Under the pieces are notes generated by a model. The model was not told where the DNA came from and ran no database searches. It was given only the letters and a program-made list of their open reading frames with translations. Position numbers and translations under genes: made by a program. A DNA stretch of 64,000 bases. Source: Shimia sp965227725. GTDB taxonomy: Bacteria > Pseudomonadota > Alphaproteobacteria > Rhodobacterales > Rhodobacteraceae. The DNA is taken from positions 685,650 to 749,649 of the forward strand of contig NZ_CBDDGH010000006.1 in NCBI RefSeq assembly GCF_965227725.1. Reading direction: 5' to 3'. Below, one piece after another: positions 1-8,398 of the stretch (positions are counted from its first letter, which is position 1; each line of letters begins with the position of its first letter).

Positions 1-278
1 GCGCCGGCCACAGCCAACAAGGCACCGACCAGCACGGCGGTCACCGCCACCGGCAAGCGGTAGTCCCAGACAATCACCTTCAGCCGAACGCCGTGCGAGA
101 GCGGGTCAAGAAACACCTCGGCCACTGTCGACAGTGGATAATGCCCGGGGCCGGTCGCCACATCGAGAAAGAAGCTTATGGCCAGAAGCGTCGCGATCAC
201 GCCAATCATGCCATATCGCCGGGCGACCTGCGCGCCATAGCTCTGCCGCATCTGCTGCGCTGTCAGTTCCGCACTCAT
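1..278 (-). CDS. FecCD-type iron-complex ABC permease, N-terminal part (cut by window)
   Basis: This is the first 92 codons of an integral membrane permease for iron-siderophore or heme uptake; the rest lies left of the window. It starts MSAELTAQQM at an ATG preceded by AAGAGGA. A first hydrophobic segment (about residues 22-40) is followed by the family's RLP signature (RLPVAVTAVLVGALLAVAG), which in FecCD proteins opens the second membrane helix. It lies 66 bases downstream of the binding-protein gene on the same strand, separated by a hairpin that would lower its expression relative to the binding protein. An ATPase gene would be expected further left. The family is clear; the substrate is not. 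Confidence 0.88.
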   Translation of the reverse strand, partial: MSAELTAQQMRQSYGAQVARRYGMIGVIATLLAISFFLDVATGPGHYPLSTVAEVFLDPLSHGVRLKVIVWDYRLPVAVTAVLVGALLAVAG

Positions 279-295
279 CAAAAATCCTCTTAAGG

Positions 296-330
296 CAAAA
301 AGCCCCGACTGACACAAAGCCAATCGGGGC
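296..330 (-). terminator. Hairpin with T-run between binding protein and permease
   Basis: Arms GCCCCGA (324-330 on the other strand) and TCGGGGC (302-308) form a stem, and read leftward the stem is followed by TTTTT. It sits between two co-oriented genes of one transporter, so it probably acts as a partial terminator that keeps the binding protein in excess over the permease. Confidence 0.7.
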
Positions 331-344
331 GAAGAGCAGCGTGA

Positions 345-1499
345 TCAGCTGCCGGATTTCAGGGTGCCCCAGAAGACGCCCGAATAGTCAATCGGCAGGA
401 AGCGGTCATGCAGCTCTTGCATGGTGGCCTCTGGATCTACATCGGCAAACAGCTCCGGGTGCAGCCATTTGGCAAAGGCCTGCATGGCCACAAAGTGGTA
501 AGGGCTGTTGTAGAACTGGTGGTAGACCGAGTGGAAACGGCCGTTTTTCACGGCAGACAGCTCTGGCCATCCCTCACGTGCGGCAAGACCTGCCAGACGT
601 TCCTGCACTGTGGCGGCATCGGCCTCGTAGCCAAAGAGCACGGCGATGGTGTCCGGGTTGGCCTCGGACCAGTTGGCACCGGTACCGATGATCACGTCCG
701 GGTCATCCGCAAAGATGGCCTCAAGGCTGACATTGGTTTTAAAGCCCGGGAATTTGAGCGAGCCCCAGTTGCGACCGCCAGACAGGTCCACCAAGCGGCC
801 CAAGTTGGCCGCGCCATAGGTGGAGCAGCATTTGTTTGGATTGTAGCCCGCAGCATTTTCAATGAACACGATGGGGCGCTCTTCCGCCGGGATCTGCGCC
901 ACGCGGGAGTAGATCAGCTTGGTTTGCTGCTGATAAAAATCAGCAAAGGCGTCTGCTTCATCGCGTTTGTCAAAGATACGGCCCATCAGCTGAATGCTGG
1001 GCAGGGCGTTTTCAGTCGGGTTCTGGCGGAAATCCACAAAGACGGTCGCAACACCGGCTTCTTCCAGCTTGTCGATGATGCCGCTTTCCTGCGCCTTGAG
1101 CAGGTTGCCAAGGTTCATGAACACAACCTCGGTGCCCAGCGCGATCACGGCCTCAAGATTCCACTCGTCAGAATAGGGGCTGCCAAAGCTCGGCAGATCC
1201 GCGATCTCTGGATAGGTTGCCAGATATTTGCGGTAGGCATCGGGATCATAGTTGACCATGTCGTCTTTCCAGCCGACGACACGGGCAAACGGGTTTTCCT
1301 GATCCAGCAAAGCGATGGAATAGATCATGCGACCTTCGCCAATCACCACTTTGGACGGATTTTTCTCTACTTCGACAACGCGCCCGGCGATGTCGGTCAA
1401 TTTGATGGTCTCTGCAAATGCGAACGTGGCGGACGCGATGGATAGCGTCAGAGCTGCGGCGGCGGAGCAAAGACCCCGCGTCAATGATGTGACGGACAT
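345..1499 (-). CDS. Periplasmic iron-complex ABC substrate-binding protein
   Basis: The product (384 residues) is the periplasmic capture protein of an iron-siderophore or similar ABC importer. It has a Sec signal peptide ending near AFA-E (about residue 30), then the FecB-type opening (TIKLTDIAGRVVEV) and the two-lobe fold pattern with DPDVIIGTG near residue 275. I chose the ATG at 1499 because AGGGAGAG lies just upstream; an upstream ATG at 1538 would put 13 odd residues before the signal peptide. An unusual vicinal cysteine pair (NPNKCCSTYG, about residue 225) lies in the mature protein. It leads an operon with the truncated permease to its left. The ligand cannot be told from sequence. 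Confidence 0.88.
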   Translation of the reverse strand: MSVTSLTRGLCSAAAALTLSIASATFAFAETIKLTDIAGRVVEVEKNPSKVVIGEGRMIYSIALLDQENPFARVVGWKDDMVNYDPDAYRKYLATYPEIADLPSFGSPYSDEWNLEAVIALGTEVVFMNLGNLLKAQESGIIDKLEEAGVATVFVDFRQNPTENALPSIQLMGRIFDKRDEADAFADFYQQQTKLIYSRVAQIPAEERPIVFIENAAGYNPNKCCSTYGAANLGRLVDLSGGRNWGSLKFPGFKTNVSLEAIFADDPDVIIGTGANWSEANPDTIAVLFGYEADAATVQERLAGLAAREGWPELSAVKNGRFHSVYHQFYNSPYHFVAMQAFAKWLHPELFADVDPEATMQELHDRFLPIDYSGVFWGTLKSGS

Positions 1500-1564
1500 G
1501 GGTCTCTCCCTGAAAATGTTTCCCATGGCAGCGGCCATGGGCTGCGCACTGATAGGTTTATCTT

Positions 1565-1579
1565 AGTATTTTTGTCAAG
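1565..1579 (-). promoter_or_regulatory. Candidate iron-responsive site or promoter element, copy 1
   Basis: AGTATTTTTGTCAAG (plus-strand reading) lies 66 bases upstream of the binding-protein start. A copy differing at one base lies upstream of the other iron binding-protein gene at 61854-61868. Read leftward it contains TTGACA, so it may be, or overlap, a -35 box. That it responds to iron is inference from the two genes it precedes. Confidence 0.45.
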
Positions 1580-2207
1580 TTATCAAATTGACGTTTGAGA
1601 GGCCGCGAAGCGATTCTTTGAGACCACACCTCACCCCTGCATCCTATGCGGATTCGCTGGGTTGCAGGCGCGTTCTAGATACGTCAAACAGCGCAGAGCG
1701 CACCTGACTCGCGGCGTCTTTTATCAAAAATCCTTTGAAAATATTTCGGGAAAGCCACCGCTATTTTGCGCAATCAGAATCCCTAGACTGCCGACAATCT
1801 GAAAACCCGGATAGGACCGGAGGAGGCCTCTAGGGCACATGGCGCATCAGGACGAAATACGCTGCCAAAGTGGTGCAGATGCGCTTCCTGTGACAGGAGT
1901 CGACGCCTATGTCTGCCTGACCGGTTCTCAAACCAAACGCGCCCGGTTCAAATCCGGATGCGCTGAATTCTGCGATGGGCGATCCATCGCACCCTTGATC
2001 TGCCCCATCGGGGCAGGCGGTAGCCGCGACAAGCGGCCTGCAGTGATTGGCGCGACTTTTGCAGGCGACGTCATTACTGCTCTGACCTCTGAAACTGCCG
2101 CAACTCCCCAAGTTTGGGGCTCTGTTCCGCATATCGCGGCGCAGTGAGAAACGCCGGGTAAGCGGTTTGAGGAGAAACCGCCCTCCGGCTTACAGATGGA
2201 GGTCCCA
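1580..2207. other. Long intergenic region with a hairpin-rich leader before the permease gene
   Basis: No gene is supported here. From about 1800 the sequence holds several strong inverted repeats: CTGCCCC/GGGGCAG (2000-2016), CCCCAA/TTGGGG (2106-2119), and a nested pair GCCGG/CCGGC outside GCGGTTT/AAACCGC (2153-2189), the last ending 9 bases before the GGAGG of the permease gene. This fits a structured mRNA leader. I could not match it to a named riboswitch. A 102-codon open frame at 1839-2147 has no homology I recognise and is not called. Confidence 0.5.
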
Positions 2208-3788
2208 ATGAGGGATGGTAGTTATACCTACAAGCTGTTTCACCGCAGCGATTTCAGCGCGTTTTGGGCGCTGTTTACCGACAACCTGATCAATCTGATG
2301 GTCTTGGCAGGGATCTGTCAGTTCGTGTTCAACATGCCCGCAGACATCGTTTACGGCCGGATCGTGCCGGGCGCTGCTGTGGCCATTCTCGCCGGTATTG
2401 CGGTCTATGTCGGCCTCGCCAAACGCGCCGCCGCCCAGCATGGGCGTGATGTGACCGCGATGCCCTACGGCATTTCGACACCGGTGATGTTTGTCTACCT
2501 GTTTGGTGTGATCGGCCCGATCTACTGGTCCACCAATGACCCGATGCTGGCCTGGCAGGTCGGGATTGGTGCAGGCTTTATGGGGGGCATCGTCGCCGCT
2601 CTGGGGGCGGTGATTGGCCCCTGGCTCAAACGGGTCACACCGCGCGCAGGGATGCTCGGCACCTTGTGCGGCATCGCGCTGGTGTTCATTGGCACCGTGC
2701 CGCTCGCCACCGTGTTTGAGAACCCGTTCATCGGCTTTGCCTCCATGATCATCATTCTCTGGGGCCTCGTTGGTCGTTTCCGCCTGCCGTACAATATTCC
2801 AGCAGGTCTGTTGGCCTTGATCGTGGGCACAATCGTGGCGCTGAGCATTGGTGAGGCCAAGTTGAGTGCGGACGGCGTTGGCTTCTATGCGCCCCTGCCC
2901 TATTTCGGCGATCTAATTGCCGGCATTCAGCATCTGTTTGCCAATCCGGAGCTGTTTCTGGTGCTGATACCGGTCCAGATCTACAACTTCATTGAGACGA
3001 TGAACAACGTGGAGAGCGCGGAAGCGGCAGGGGATCATTATCCTGTGGCAACCTGCCAGATCACCGACGGTCTGGGCACCATGGTGGGCGCGGTGTTTGG
3101 CTCGCCCTTCCCAACCACGGCCTATATCGGACATCCGGCTTACAAGCGCATGGGCGCGCGTGCGGGTTATATCATCGGGGTTGGCGTGGTCATTCCACTC
3201 GCTGCCTTTCTGGGGCTGCTGGCCTTCCTCAACAACCTGATCCCAGTGGCCGCCGCCGCGCCGGTTCTGGTGTTTGTGGCGCTGAGCCTGATCACCAACA
3301 CCGCACATTCGGTCAAAACCGAGCATATGGCCGCTGTGACCATCGCGATGATGCCGCATGTCTCAGCCTTTCTTATGGTCAAATGGGGCTCCCTCATGGG
3401 CGCTTTGGGCGCGGTCGGGGTTGCCGGGCTGCCTCAGCTTGGTGACGAGGCGCTGACTGCGGCTCTGCTTCAGCAAGGGGCGCATTTTGAAGGCCATCTC
3501 GCCCTGTCCCAGGGGGCCATTCTGACAGGCCTCATTTGGGGCGCGATTGTCGCAAGTGTGATTGATGGCCGCTTCCGCAATGCCGGGGGGTTTGCCCTGG
3601 CTGCATCAGCCATGTCAGCGGTTGGCATCATCCATGGCGCGAGCCTGCATTGGCCCGAGCTGTCAGGTGTGACCGCCGGTTACCTGATCTCCGCCGCCTT
3701 CCTCTATATCTATCCTCTCTTTCACCGTGAGGACGACATGGTGAACCAGAACGCGGTGGTGGAAGAGGCACCGGCACCGGCGGAATAA
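2208..3788 (+). CDS. NCS2-family purine/xanthine-type permease
   Basis: The product (526 residues) is a multi-span inner-membrane nucleobase permease of the xanthine/uracil/AzgA (COG2252-like) type. It has about 12 hydrophobic segments, an early helix running LFTDNLINLMVLAG, and AMPYGISTPVMFVYLF near residue 85, a region typical of these carriers. The ATG at 2208 is preferred over one 12 bases upstream because GGAGG (2198-2202) is correctly spaced for it. It stands alone between a structured leader and convergent terminators. The location beside puuD and the glyoxylate-assimilating bhc genes suggests a purine or urate substrate; that is inference. Uracil or another nucleobase-like compound is possible. 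Confidence 0.82.
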   Translation: MRDGSYTYKLFHRSDFSAFWALFTDNLINLMVLAGICQFVFNMPADIVYGRIVPGAAVAILAGIAVYVGLAKRAAAQHGRDVTAMPYGISTPVMFVYLFGVIGPIYWSTNDPMLAWQVGIGAGFMGGIVAALGAVIGPWLKRVTPRAGMLGTLCGIALVFIGTVPLATVFENPFIGFASMIIILWGLVGRFRLPYNIPAGLLALIVGTIVALSIGEAKLSADGVGFYAPLPYFGDLIAGIQHLFANPELFLVLIPVQIYNFIETMNNVESAEAAGDHYPVATCQITDGLGTMVGAVFGSPFPTTAYIGHPAYKRMGARAGYIIGVGVVIPLAAFLGLLAFLNNLIPVAAAAPVLVFVALSLITNTAHSVKTEHMAAVTIAMMPHVSAFLMVKWGSLMGALGAVGVAGLPQLGDEALTAALLQQGAHFEGHLALSQGAILTGLIWGAIVASVIDGRFRNAGGFALAASAMSAVGIIHGASLHWPELSGVTAGYLISAAFLYIYPLFHREDDMVNQNAVVEEAPAPAE

Positions 3789-3809
3789 ACCCCCGCCAAG
3801 ACAGCAAAC

Positions 3810-3870
3810 GTGCAGGCTGCCCAAAGACCTTCTGTGGGTGGCCTGCACACTAAGCCCGGATAAGCCGGGC
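3810..3870. terminator. Two hairpins between convergent permease and bhcR
   Basis: GTGCAGGC (3810-3817) pairs with GCCTGCAC (3841-3848), and GCCCGG (3854-3859) pairs with CCGGGC (3865-3870). They lie between convergent genes and would end transcription from either side, though neither is followed by a long T-run. Confidence 0.55.
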
Positions 3871-3885
3871 ACAGTGCGCCGTTCT

Positions 3886-4734
3886 TCAGGACATTGTTGA
3901 CGCCGCTTCTCCCCCGATGGCCACGGTCAGAGCTTGCGCAGCCTCCACCACCGGCTGGCTGAAACGGGCGATCTCTTCAGATCCGACCCGGCTCGTGGGC
4001 CCGGAGACCGAAATCCCGGCAACCGCTTCATTGTTGAGGTCAAACACCGGCGCAGCGATGCAGCGCATGCCGATATTTTTCTCCTCATTGTCCACCGAAT
4101 ACCCCCTCTCGCGTATCAGCGCGAGATCGGCGTGCAGAGCAGCCCGGTCTGTGATGGTAAAATCGGTGAAGGCCTCAAGCGCGTTGGCTGAGAGGACACG
4201 CTCCAGCCGGTCAGCATCCATATGGGCGAGGAGTGCCTTGCCAATCCCAGAGGCGTGCATCTGAGACAGGGTGCCGGGCGGAAAAAACGCCCGAATGCTG
4301 GCATGGGTTTCGACCTGACTGAGAAAAAGCACCGCGCCTTCACGTTCCACGCCGAGATTGGCGGTCTCACCTGTTTCTTCCATAAGACGGCGCATGATTG
4401 GCCGGGCGCGGTCGACCAAGCTGGTTCGGCGCAGATACCGCGCGCCGATTACAAAGGCGCGGGGGCCGATGTGCCAGACCTGCTCGTAGCGATCAAATTC
4501 CACCAGACCGCGGCCCTCAAGCGTGATCAGCACCCGGTAAACCGTAGCCGGAGATTGCCCCATCTCATCGGCGAGCTGAGACAAGGGCTTGCCCTGCGCC
4601 TCGCTGAGATATTCGAAGACCTCCATGGCGCGATCCAGAGATTTGATCGTGTTTTGCGCGGTCTTGTCATCCCACCCGCGCGGCCGTCCCCGGGACTTTC
4701 GAGCGTTCGAAACCTGATTATCTTGAAAATCCAT
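3886..4734 (-). CDS. bhcR: IclR-family regulator of the beta-hydroxyaspartate cycle
   Basis: The product (282 residues) is an IclR-type transcription factor. A winged helix-turn-helix lies at about residues 35-95 (LADEMGQSPATVYRVLITL is the recognition region), and an effector-binding GAF-like domain follows to the C-terminus, with HASGIGKALLAHM and NEEKNIGMRCIAAPV typical of the family. It is divergent from bhcABCD across a 169-bp AT-rich region. In Paracoccus the equivalent gene regulates the cluster and senses glyoxylate; the same role is inferred here from position. The N-terminal 25 residues are basic (KSRGRPRG), an extension ahead of the DNA-binding domain. Confidence 0.88.
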   Translation of the reverse strand: MDFQDNQVSNARKSRGRPRGWDDKTAQNTIKSLDRAMEVFEYLSEAQGKPLSQLADEMGQSPATVYRVLITLEGRGLVEFDRYEQVWHIGPRAFVIGARYLRRTSLVDRARPIMRRLMEETGETANLGVEREGAVLFLSQVETHASIRAFFPPGTLSQMHASGIGKALLAHMDADRLERVLSANALEAFTDFTITDRAALHADLALIRERGYSVDNEEKNIGMRCIAAPVFDLNNEAVAGISVSGPTSRVGSEEIARFSQPVVEAAQALTVAIGGEAASTMS

Positions 4735-4745
4735 AAATACTCACA

Positions 4746-4778
4746 TTTTCGAAGTGAAAAACAAATTCATTATATGAA
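4746..4778. promoter_or_regulatory. Candidate BhcR operators in the bhcR-bhcA intergenic region
   Basis: Two inverted repeats lie next to each other just upstream of bhcR: TTTTC-N5-GAAAA (4746-4760) and TTCAT-TAT-ATGAA (4766-4778). Their place between divergent regulator and target genes, and the AT-rich palindromic form, fit an IclR-type operator. No binding data are available from sequence alone. Confidence 0.5.
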
Positions 4779-4903
4779 AAAATCAAACATCTGACAACAA
4801 ACAGATTTTTTGATCCATCCGAACTTCACGACCAAAAATCAAAAAAATATCGAGGTGCCGGACTCCTGCTTATGGTCGTTTCTGTGACGCAAGGAGATTA
4901 TCC

Positions 4904-6094
4904 ATGAGCTTTCAAAACCCCGTCTTCATCCCCGGCCCGACGAACATTCCCGAAAGCCTGCGCAAGGCTTGCGACATGCCGACGATTGACCATCGCTCCC
5001 CGCTGTTTGGGCAAATCCTGCATCCGGCCCGCAAAGGCGTGCGCGAGATTCTCAAAAGCGCAAACGCGGAGATTTTCATCTTTCCCGCCACCGGCACCGG
5101 AGGCTGGGAGACCGCTTTGACCAACTGTCTGTCGGCTGGCGACAAAATTCTCGCAGCGCGCAATGGGATGTTCAGCCATCGCTGGATCGACATGTGCGAG
5201 CGTCATGACCTGGATGTTCAGGTTGTGGAGACCCCGTGGGGAGAAGGCCTGCCGGCGGCGCGCTATGAAGAGATCCTCAGCGCAGACACGCAGCATGAAA
5301 TCAAAGCTGTGCTGGCCACGCACAATGAAACCGCGACCGGAGTGAAATCTGACATCGCCGCCGTGCGCCGGGCGCTGGATGCGGCGGGCCACCCTGCTCT
5401 GCTTTTTGTGGACGGCGTGTCTTCTATCGCGTCGATGGACTTTCGCATGGATGAATGGGGCGTGGATGTTGCGGTGACCGGCTCACAGAAAGGTTTTATG
5501 CTGAGCGCGGGTCTGGCCATTGTGGGCTTCAGCCCGAAAGCGGTTGAGGCCAGCCAGAGCGCCGCGCTGCCACGCACCTTCTTTGATATTGCCGACATGC
5601 GCGCGGGCTATGCCAACAGCGCTTATCCCTACACGCCCGCCGTTGGCCTGCTCAATGGTCTGAACGAAGCCTGCACCATGCTGCTCAATGAGGGGCTTGA
5701 AAACGTTTTTGCACGCCACCATCGCATCGCGGAAGGTGTGCGGGCGGCTGTGCGGGCCTGGGGGCTGGACCTTTGTGCCGCTGACCCGTCGCTTTACTCA
5801 GATACGGTCAGCGCCATCCGCACGCCCGAGGGCTTCAACGCCACAGACATCGTGACCCACGCAGCCAGCAAGTACGGCGTCGCCTTTGGTGTTGGACTTG
5901 GCGAGGTGGCTGGAAAGGTGTTCCGCATTGGCCATCTGGGCAGCCTCACCGATGTGATGGCCCTGTCCGGCATCGCCACGGCTGAAATGTGCATGGCCGA
6001 CTTGGGACTGGATATCACACTGGGCTCAGGCGTCGCTGCAGCGCAGGACTATTACCGCGGCAACACAGCTGTGCCCCGGCAAGACGCCGCATAA
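4904..6094 (+). CDS. bhcA: L-aspartate:glyoxylate aminotransferase
   Basis: The product (396 residues) is a class V, PLP-dependent aminotransferase of the serine-glyoxylate aminotransferase group. It makes glycine from glyoxylate using aspartate as amino donor, the entry step of the beta-hydroxyaspartate cycle. It shows the family opening PVFIPGPTNIPES, the cofactor-binding region FPATGTGGWETAL (about 65-77), FVDGVSSIASMDF with the PLP-contacting Asp (about 169), and the Schiff-base lysine in TGSQKGFMLSAG (about 196). An AAGGAG lies 8 bases before the start. Alone it could be read as a serine-glyoxylate aminotransferase, but the next three genes identify the pathway. Confidence 0.9.
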   Translation: MSFQNPVFIPGPTNIPESLRKACDMPTIDHRSPLFGQILHPARKGVREILKSANAEIFIFPATGTGGWETALTNCLSAGDKILAARNGMFSHRWIDMCERHDLDVQVVETPWGEGLPAARYEEILSADTQHEIKAVLATHNETATGVKSDIAAVRRALDAAGHPALLFVDGVSSIASMDFRMDEWGVDVAVTGSQKGFMLSAGLAIVGFSPKAVEASQSAALPRTFFDIADMRAGYANSAYPYTPAVGLLNGLNEACTMLLNEGLENVFARHHRIAEGVRAAVRAWGLDLCAADPSLYSDTVSAIRTPEGFNATDIVTHAASKYGVAFGVGLGEVAGKVFRIGHLGSLTDVMALSGIATAEMCMADLGLDITLGSGVAAAQDYYRGNTAVPRQDAA

Positions 6095-6110
6095 GAGAGA
6101 GACAGCTGGA

Positions 6111-7067
6111 ATGTATATCCCGACCTATGACGACATGCTGAGCGCCCACGCGCGGATCAAGCCTTATATTCGCCAAACGCCGGTGCGGACATCGGACTAT
6201 CTTGATGAGCTGACCGGGGCCAAGCTGTTCTTCAAATGTGAGAACTTTCAGGAGCCGGGCGCGTTCAAAGTGCGGGGCGCGACCAATGCCGTGTTTGGCT
6301 TGGACGACGCGCAGGCCGCGAAAGGTGTGGCGACGCATTCTTCGGGCAACCACGCCTCCTGCCTGAGCTACGCCGCCATGAAACGCGGCATTCCCTGCAA
6401 TGTCGTGATGCCGAGCACGGCCCCCCAAGCGAAGAAAGACACTGTGCGCCGCTATGGTGGCAAAATCACCGAATGCGCGCCTTCGACGTCTTCGCGTGAG
6501 GAGACCTTTGCCAAGGTGCAGGTGGAAAGTGGCGGCGATTTTGTCCATCCCTACAACGACCCACGGGTGATCGCGGGTCAGGGCACCTGTTCCAAGGAAT
6601 TCGTCGAGCAAGTGGACGGGCTCGATGCGGTTGTAGCGCCGATTGGCGGCGGCGGGATGATTTCAGGCACCTGCCTGACACTCGCCACGCTGGCGCCGGA
6701 AACACAGGTGATTGCCGCTGAGCCGGAACAGGCCGACGACGCCTATCGCAGCTTCAAAGCGGGCCATATCATCGCTGATGATGCCCCCAAGACCATCGCG
6801 GATGGTCTGCTTGTGCCGCTCAAAGATCTGACATGGCACTTTGTGTCCAGCCACGTGAGCGAGATCTACACCGCTTCTGAGCAAGAGATCATCGACGCGA
6901 TGAAACTCATCTGGAAACACCTGAGGATCGTGATGGAGCCCTCAAGTGCGGTGCCGATGGCGACGGTTCTGAAGAACCCCGAGGCCTTCAAGGGCAAACG
7001 TGTCGGCCTGATTGTCACCGGTGGGAATGTCGATCTCGACACCCTGCCCTGGCTCACCACCCCCTGA
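6111..7067 (+). CDS. bhcB: beta-Hydroxyaspartate dehydratase
   Basis: The product (318 residues) belongs to the threonine dehydratase-like fold II PLP enzymes. In the cycle it removes water from (2R,3S)-beta-hydroxyaspartate to give iminosuccinate. Visible landmarks are the PLP lysine in EPGAFKVRGATNAV (about 53), the substrate loop SSGNHASCLSYA (about 80-91) and the phosphate-binding glycine loop APIGGGGMISG (about 177-187). It follows bhcA after 16 bases with a purine-rich GAGAGAGA ribosome site, so the two are co-transcribed. By sequence alone it could be taken for threonine dehydratase or serine racemase. Confidence 0.9.
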   Translation: MYIPTYDDMLSAHARIKPYIRQTPVRTSDYLDELTGAKLFFKCENFQEPGAFKVRGATNAVFGLDDAQAAKGVATHSSGNHASCLSYAAMKRGIPCNVVMPSTAPQAKKDTVRRYGGKITECAPSTSSREETFAKVQVESGGDFVHPYNDPRVIAGQGTCSKEFVEQVDGLDAVVAPIGGGGMISGTCLTLATLAPETQVIAAEPEQADDAYRSFKAGHIIADDAPKTIADGLLVPLKDLTWHFVSSHVSEIYTASEQEIIDAMKLIWKHLRIVMEPSSAVPMATVLKNPEAFKGKRVGLIVTGGNVDLDTLPWLTTP

Positions 7068-7122
7068 CCCAATCATCGAGACAGCCCCAAGGCGCGGGCA
7101 AATTCTGACGGAGGAGCATGAA

Positions 7123-8286
7123 ATGAAAGACCTGAGCAACCTCAATGATTTCGAAGTCGGCTATGACATTCCCGCCAAACCGGGGATGGACGAAGCGGAT
7201 ATTCAGACACCGGCATTGGTGCTGGATCTTGATGCGCTGGAACGCAACATCAAGAAAATGGGGGACTATGCCAAGGCGCACGGCATGCGCCATCGGGTGC
7301 ATGGCAAGATGCACAAATCGGTGGATGTGGCCAAGCTTCAGGAAAAGTTAGGGGGCGCGGTTGGCGTGTGTTGCCAGAAAGTGTCGGAAGCCGAGGTGTT
7401 TGCGCGTGGCGGGATCAAGGACATTCTGGTGTCCAATCAGGTCCGCGACCCCGCCAAGATTGACCGTTTGGCCCGCCTGCCCAAATTCGGCAGCCGCACC
7501 ATCGTTTGCGTTGATGATCTGGAGAATGTCGCCGACCTGTCCTCAGCCGCAGGGCTGCATGGCACGGAACTGGAAGTGTTTATCGAGATCGACTGTGGCG
7601 CGGGGCGCTGTGGTGTGACCTCCACTGAGGAGGTCGTGAAAATCGCCAAGGCGGTCAAGGCGGCGGACAGCCTGAAATTCAGCGGCATTCAGGCCTATCA
7701 GGGGGCCATGCAACATATGGACAGCTATGAGGATCGCAAAGCCAAACTGGATATCGCGATTGCCATGGTGGAAGACGCCATTGCCGGCTTGAAGGATGCG
7801 GGCATCACATGTGAGCTGGTTTCCGGTGGCGGCACCGGATCCTACTATTTTGAGTCCAATTCGGGCGTCTATAACGAGCTCCAATGCGGCTCTTATGCCT
7901 TCATGGACGCGGACTATGGTCGCATTCTGGACAAAGAGGGCAACCGCATCGATCAGGGCGAATGGGAAAACGCCTTCTTTATCCTGACCTCCGTGATGAG
8001 CCATGCAAAATCCGACAAAGCAATTGTGGACGCGGGGCTCAAGGCGCAATCCGTGGATTCAGGTCTGCCCGTGATCTTTGGACGTGATGATGTGGAATAC
8101 ATCAAATGCTCTGACGAACACGGTGTTGTCATGGATCCGAACGGCGCGTTGAAGGTGAATGACAAGCTCAAACTGGTGCCGGGGCACTGTGATCCAACCG
8201 CAAATGTCCATGATTGGTACGTCGGTGTGCGCAACGGCAAGGTGGAATGCGTCTGGCCGGTGTCAGCGCGCGGCCGAGCCTATTGA
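7123..8286 (+). CDS. bhcC: beta-Hydroxyaspartate aldolase
   Basis: The product (387 residues) is a metal- and PLP-dependent D-threonine aldolase-like enzyme (alanine-racemase-type barrel) that condenses glycine with glyoxylate to beta-hydroxyaspartate. The PLP lysine lies in HRVHGKMHKSVDVA (about residues 62-75), and the C-terminal metal site is recognisable as PGHCDPTANVHDW (about 352-364). The start at 7123 has GGAGGA at ideal spacing; the open frame extends upstream into bhcB, but that segment is not family-like. It is the signature carbon-carbon bond-forming gene of the cycle and sits 55 bases after bhcB. Confidence 0.9.
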   Translation: MKDLSNLNDFEVGYDIPAKPGMDEADIQTPALVLDLDALERNIKKMGDYAKAHGMRHRVHGKMHKSVDVAKLQEKLGGAVGVCCQKVSEAEVFARGGIKDILVSNQVRDPAKIDRLARLPKFGSRTIVCVDDLENVADLSSAAGLHGTELEVFIEIDCGAGRCGVTSTEEVVKIAKAVKAADSLKFSGIQAYQGAMQHMDSYEDRKAKLDIAIAMVEDAIAGLKDAGITCELVSGGGTGSYYFESNSGVYNELQCGSYAFMDADYGRILDKEGNRIDQGEWENAFFILTSVMSHAKSDKAIVDAGLKAQSVDSGLPVIFGRDDVEYIKCSDEHGVVMDPNGALKVNDKLKLVPGHCDPTANVHDWYVGVRNGKVECVWPVSARGRAY

Positions 8287-8398
8287 TTGAACGCCTGAGG
8301 CAAATGCTCCGATAGGGTGAAGCTGCCAGAAAGACACCTGTGCGCCGGTTTCTCTTCCGATCCGACGCGCGGGCGCACCAATGCAAAGTGAGAAAAAT

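Noticed and set aside
408..1445. Long rightward open frame opposite the iron binding-protein gene
   Set aside because: Its product has no family features and it mirrors a well-supported gene with signal peptide and ribosome site on the other strand.
1839..2147. 102-codon open frame before the permease
   Set aside because: No recognisable domain, a poorly placed ribosome site, and the region is better explained by inverted repeats of a leader.
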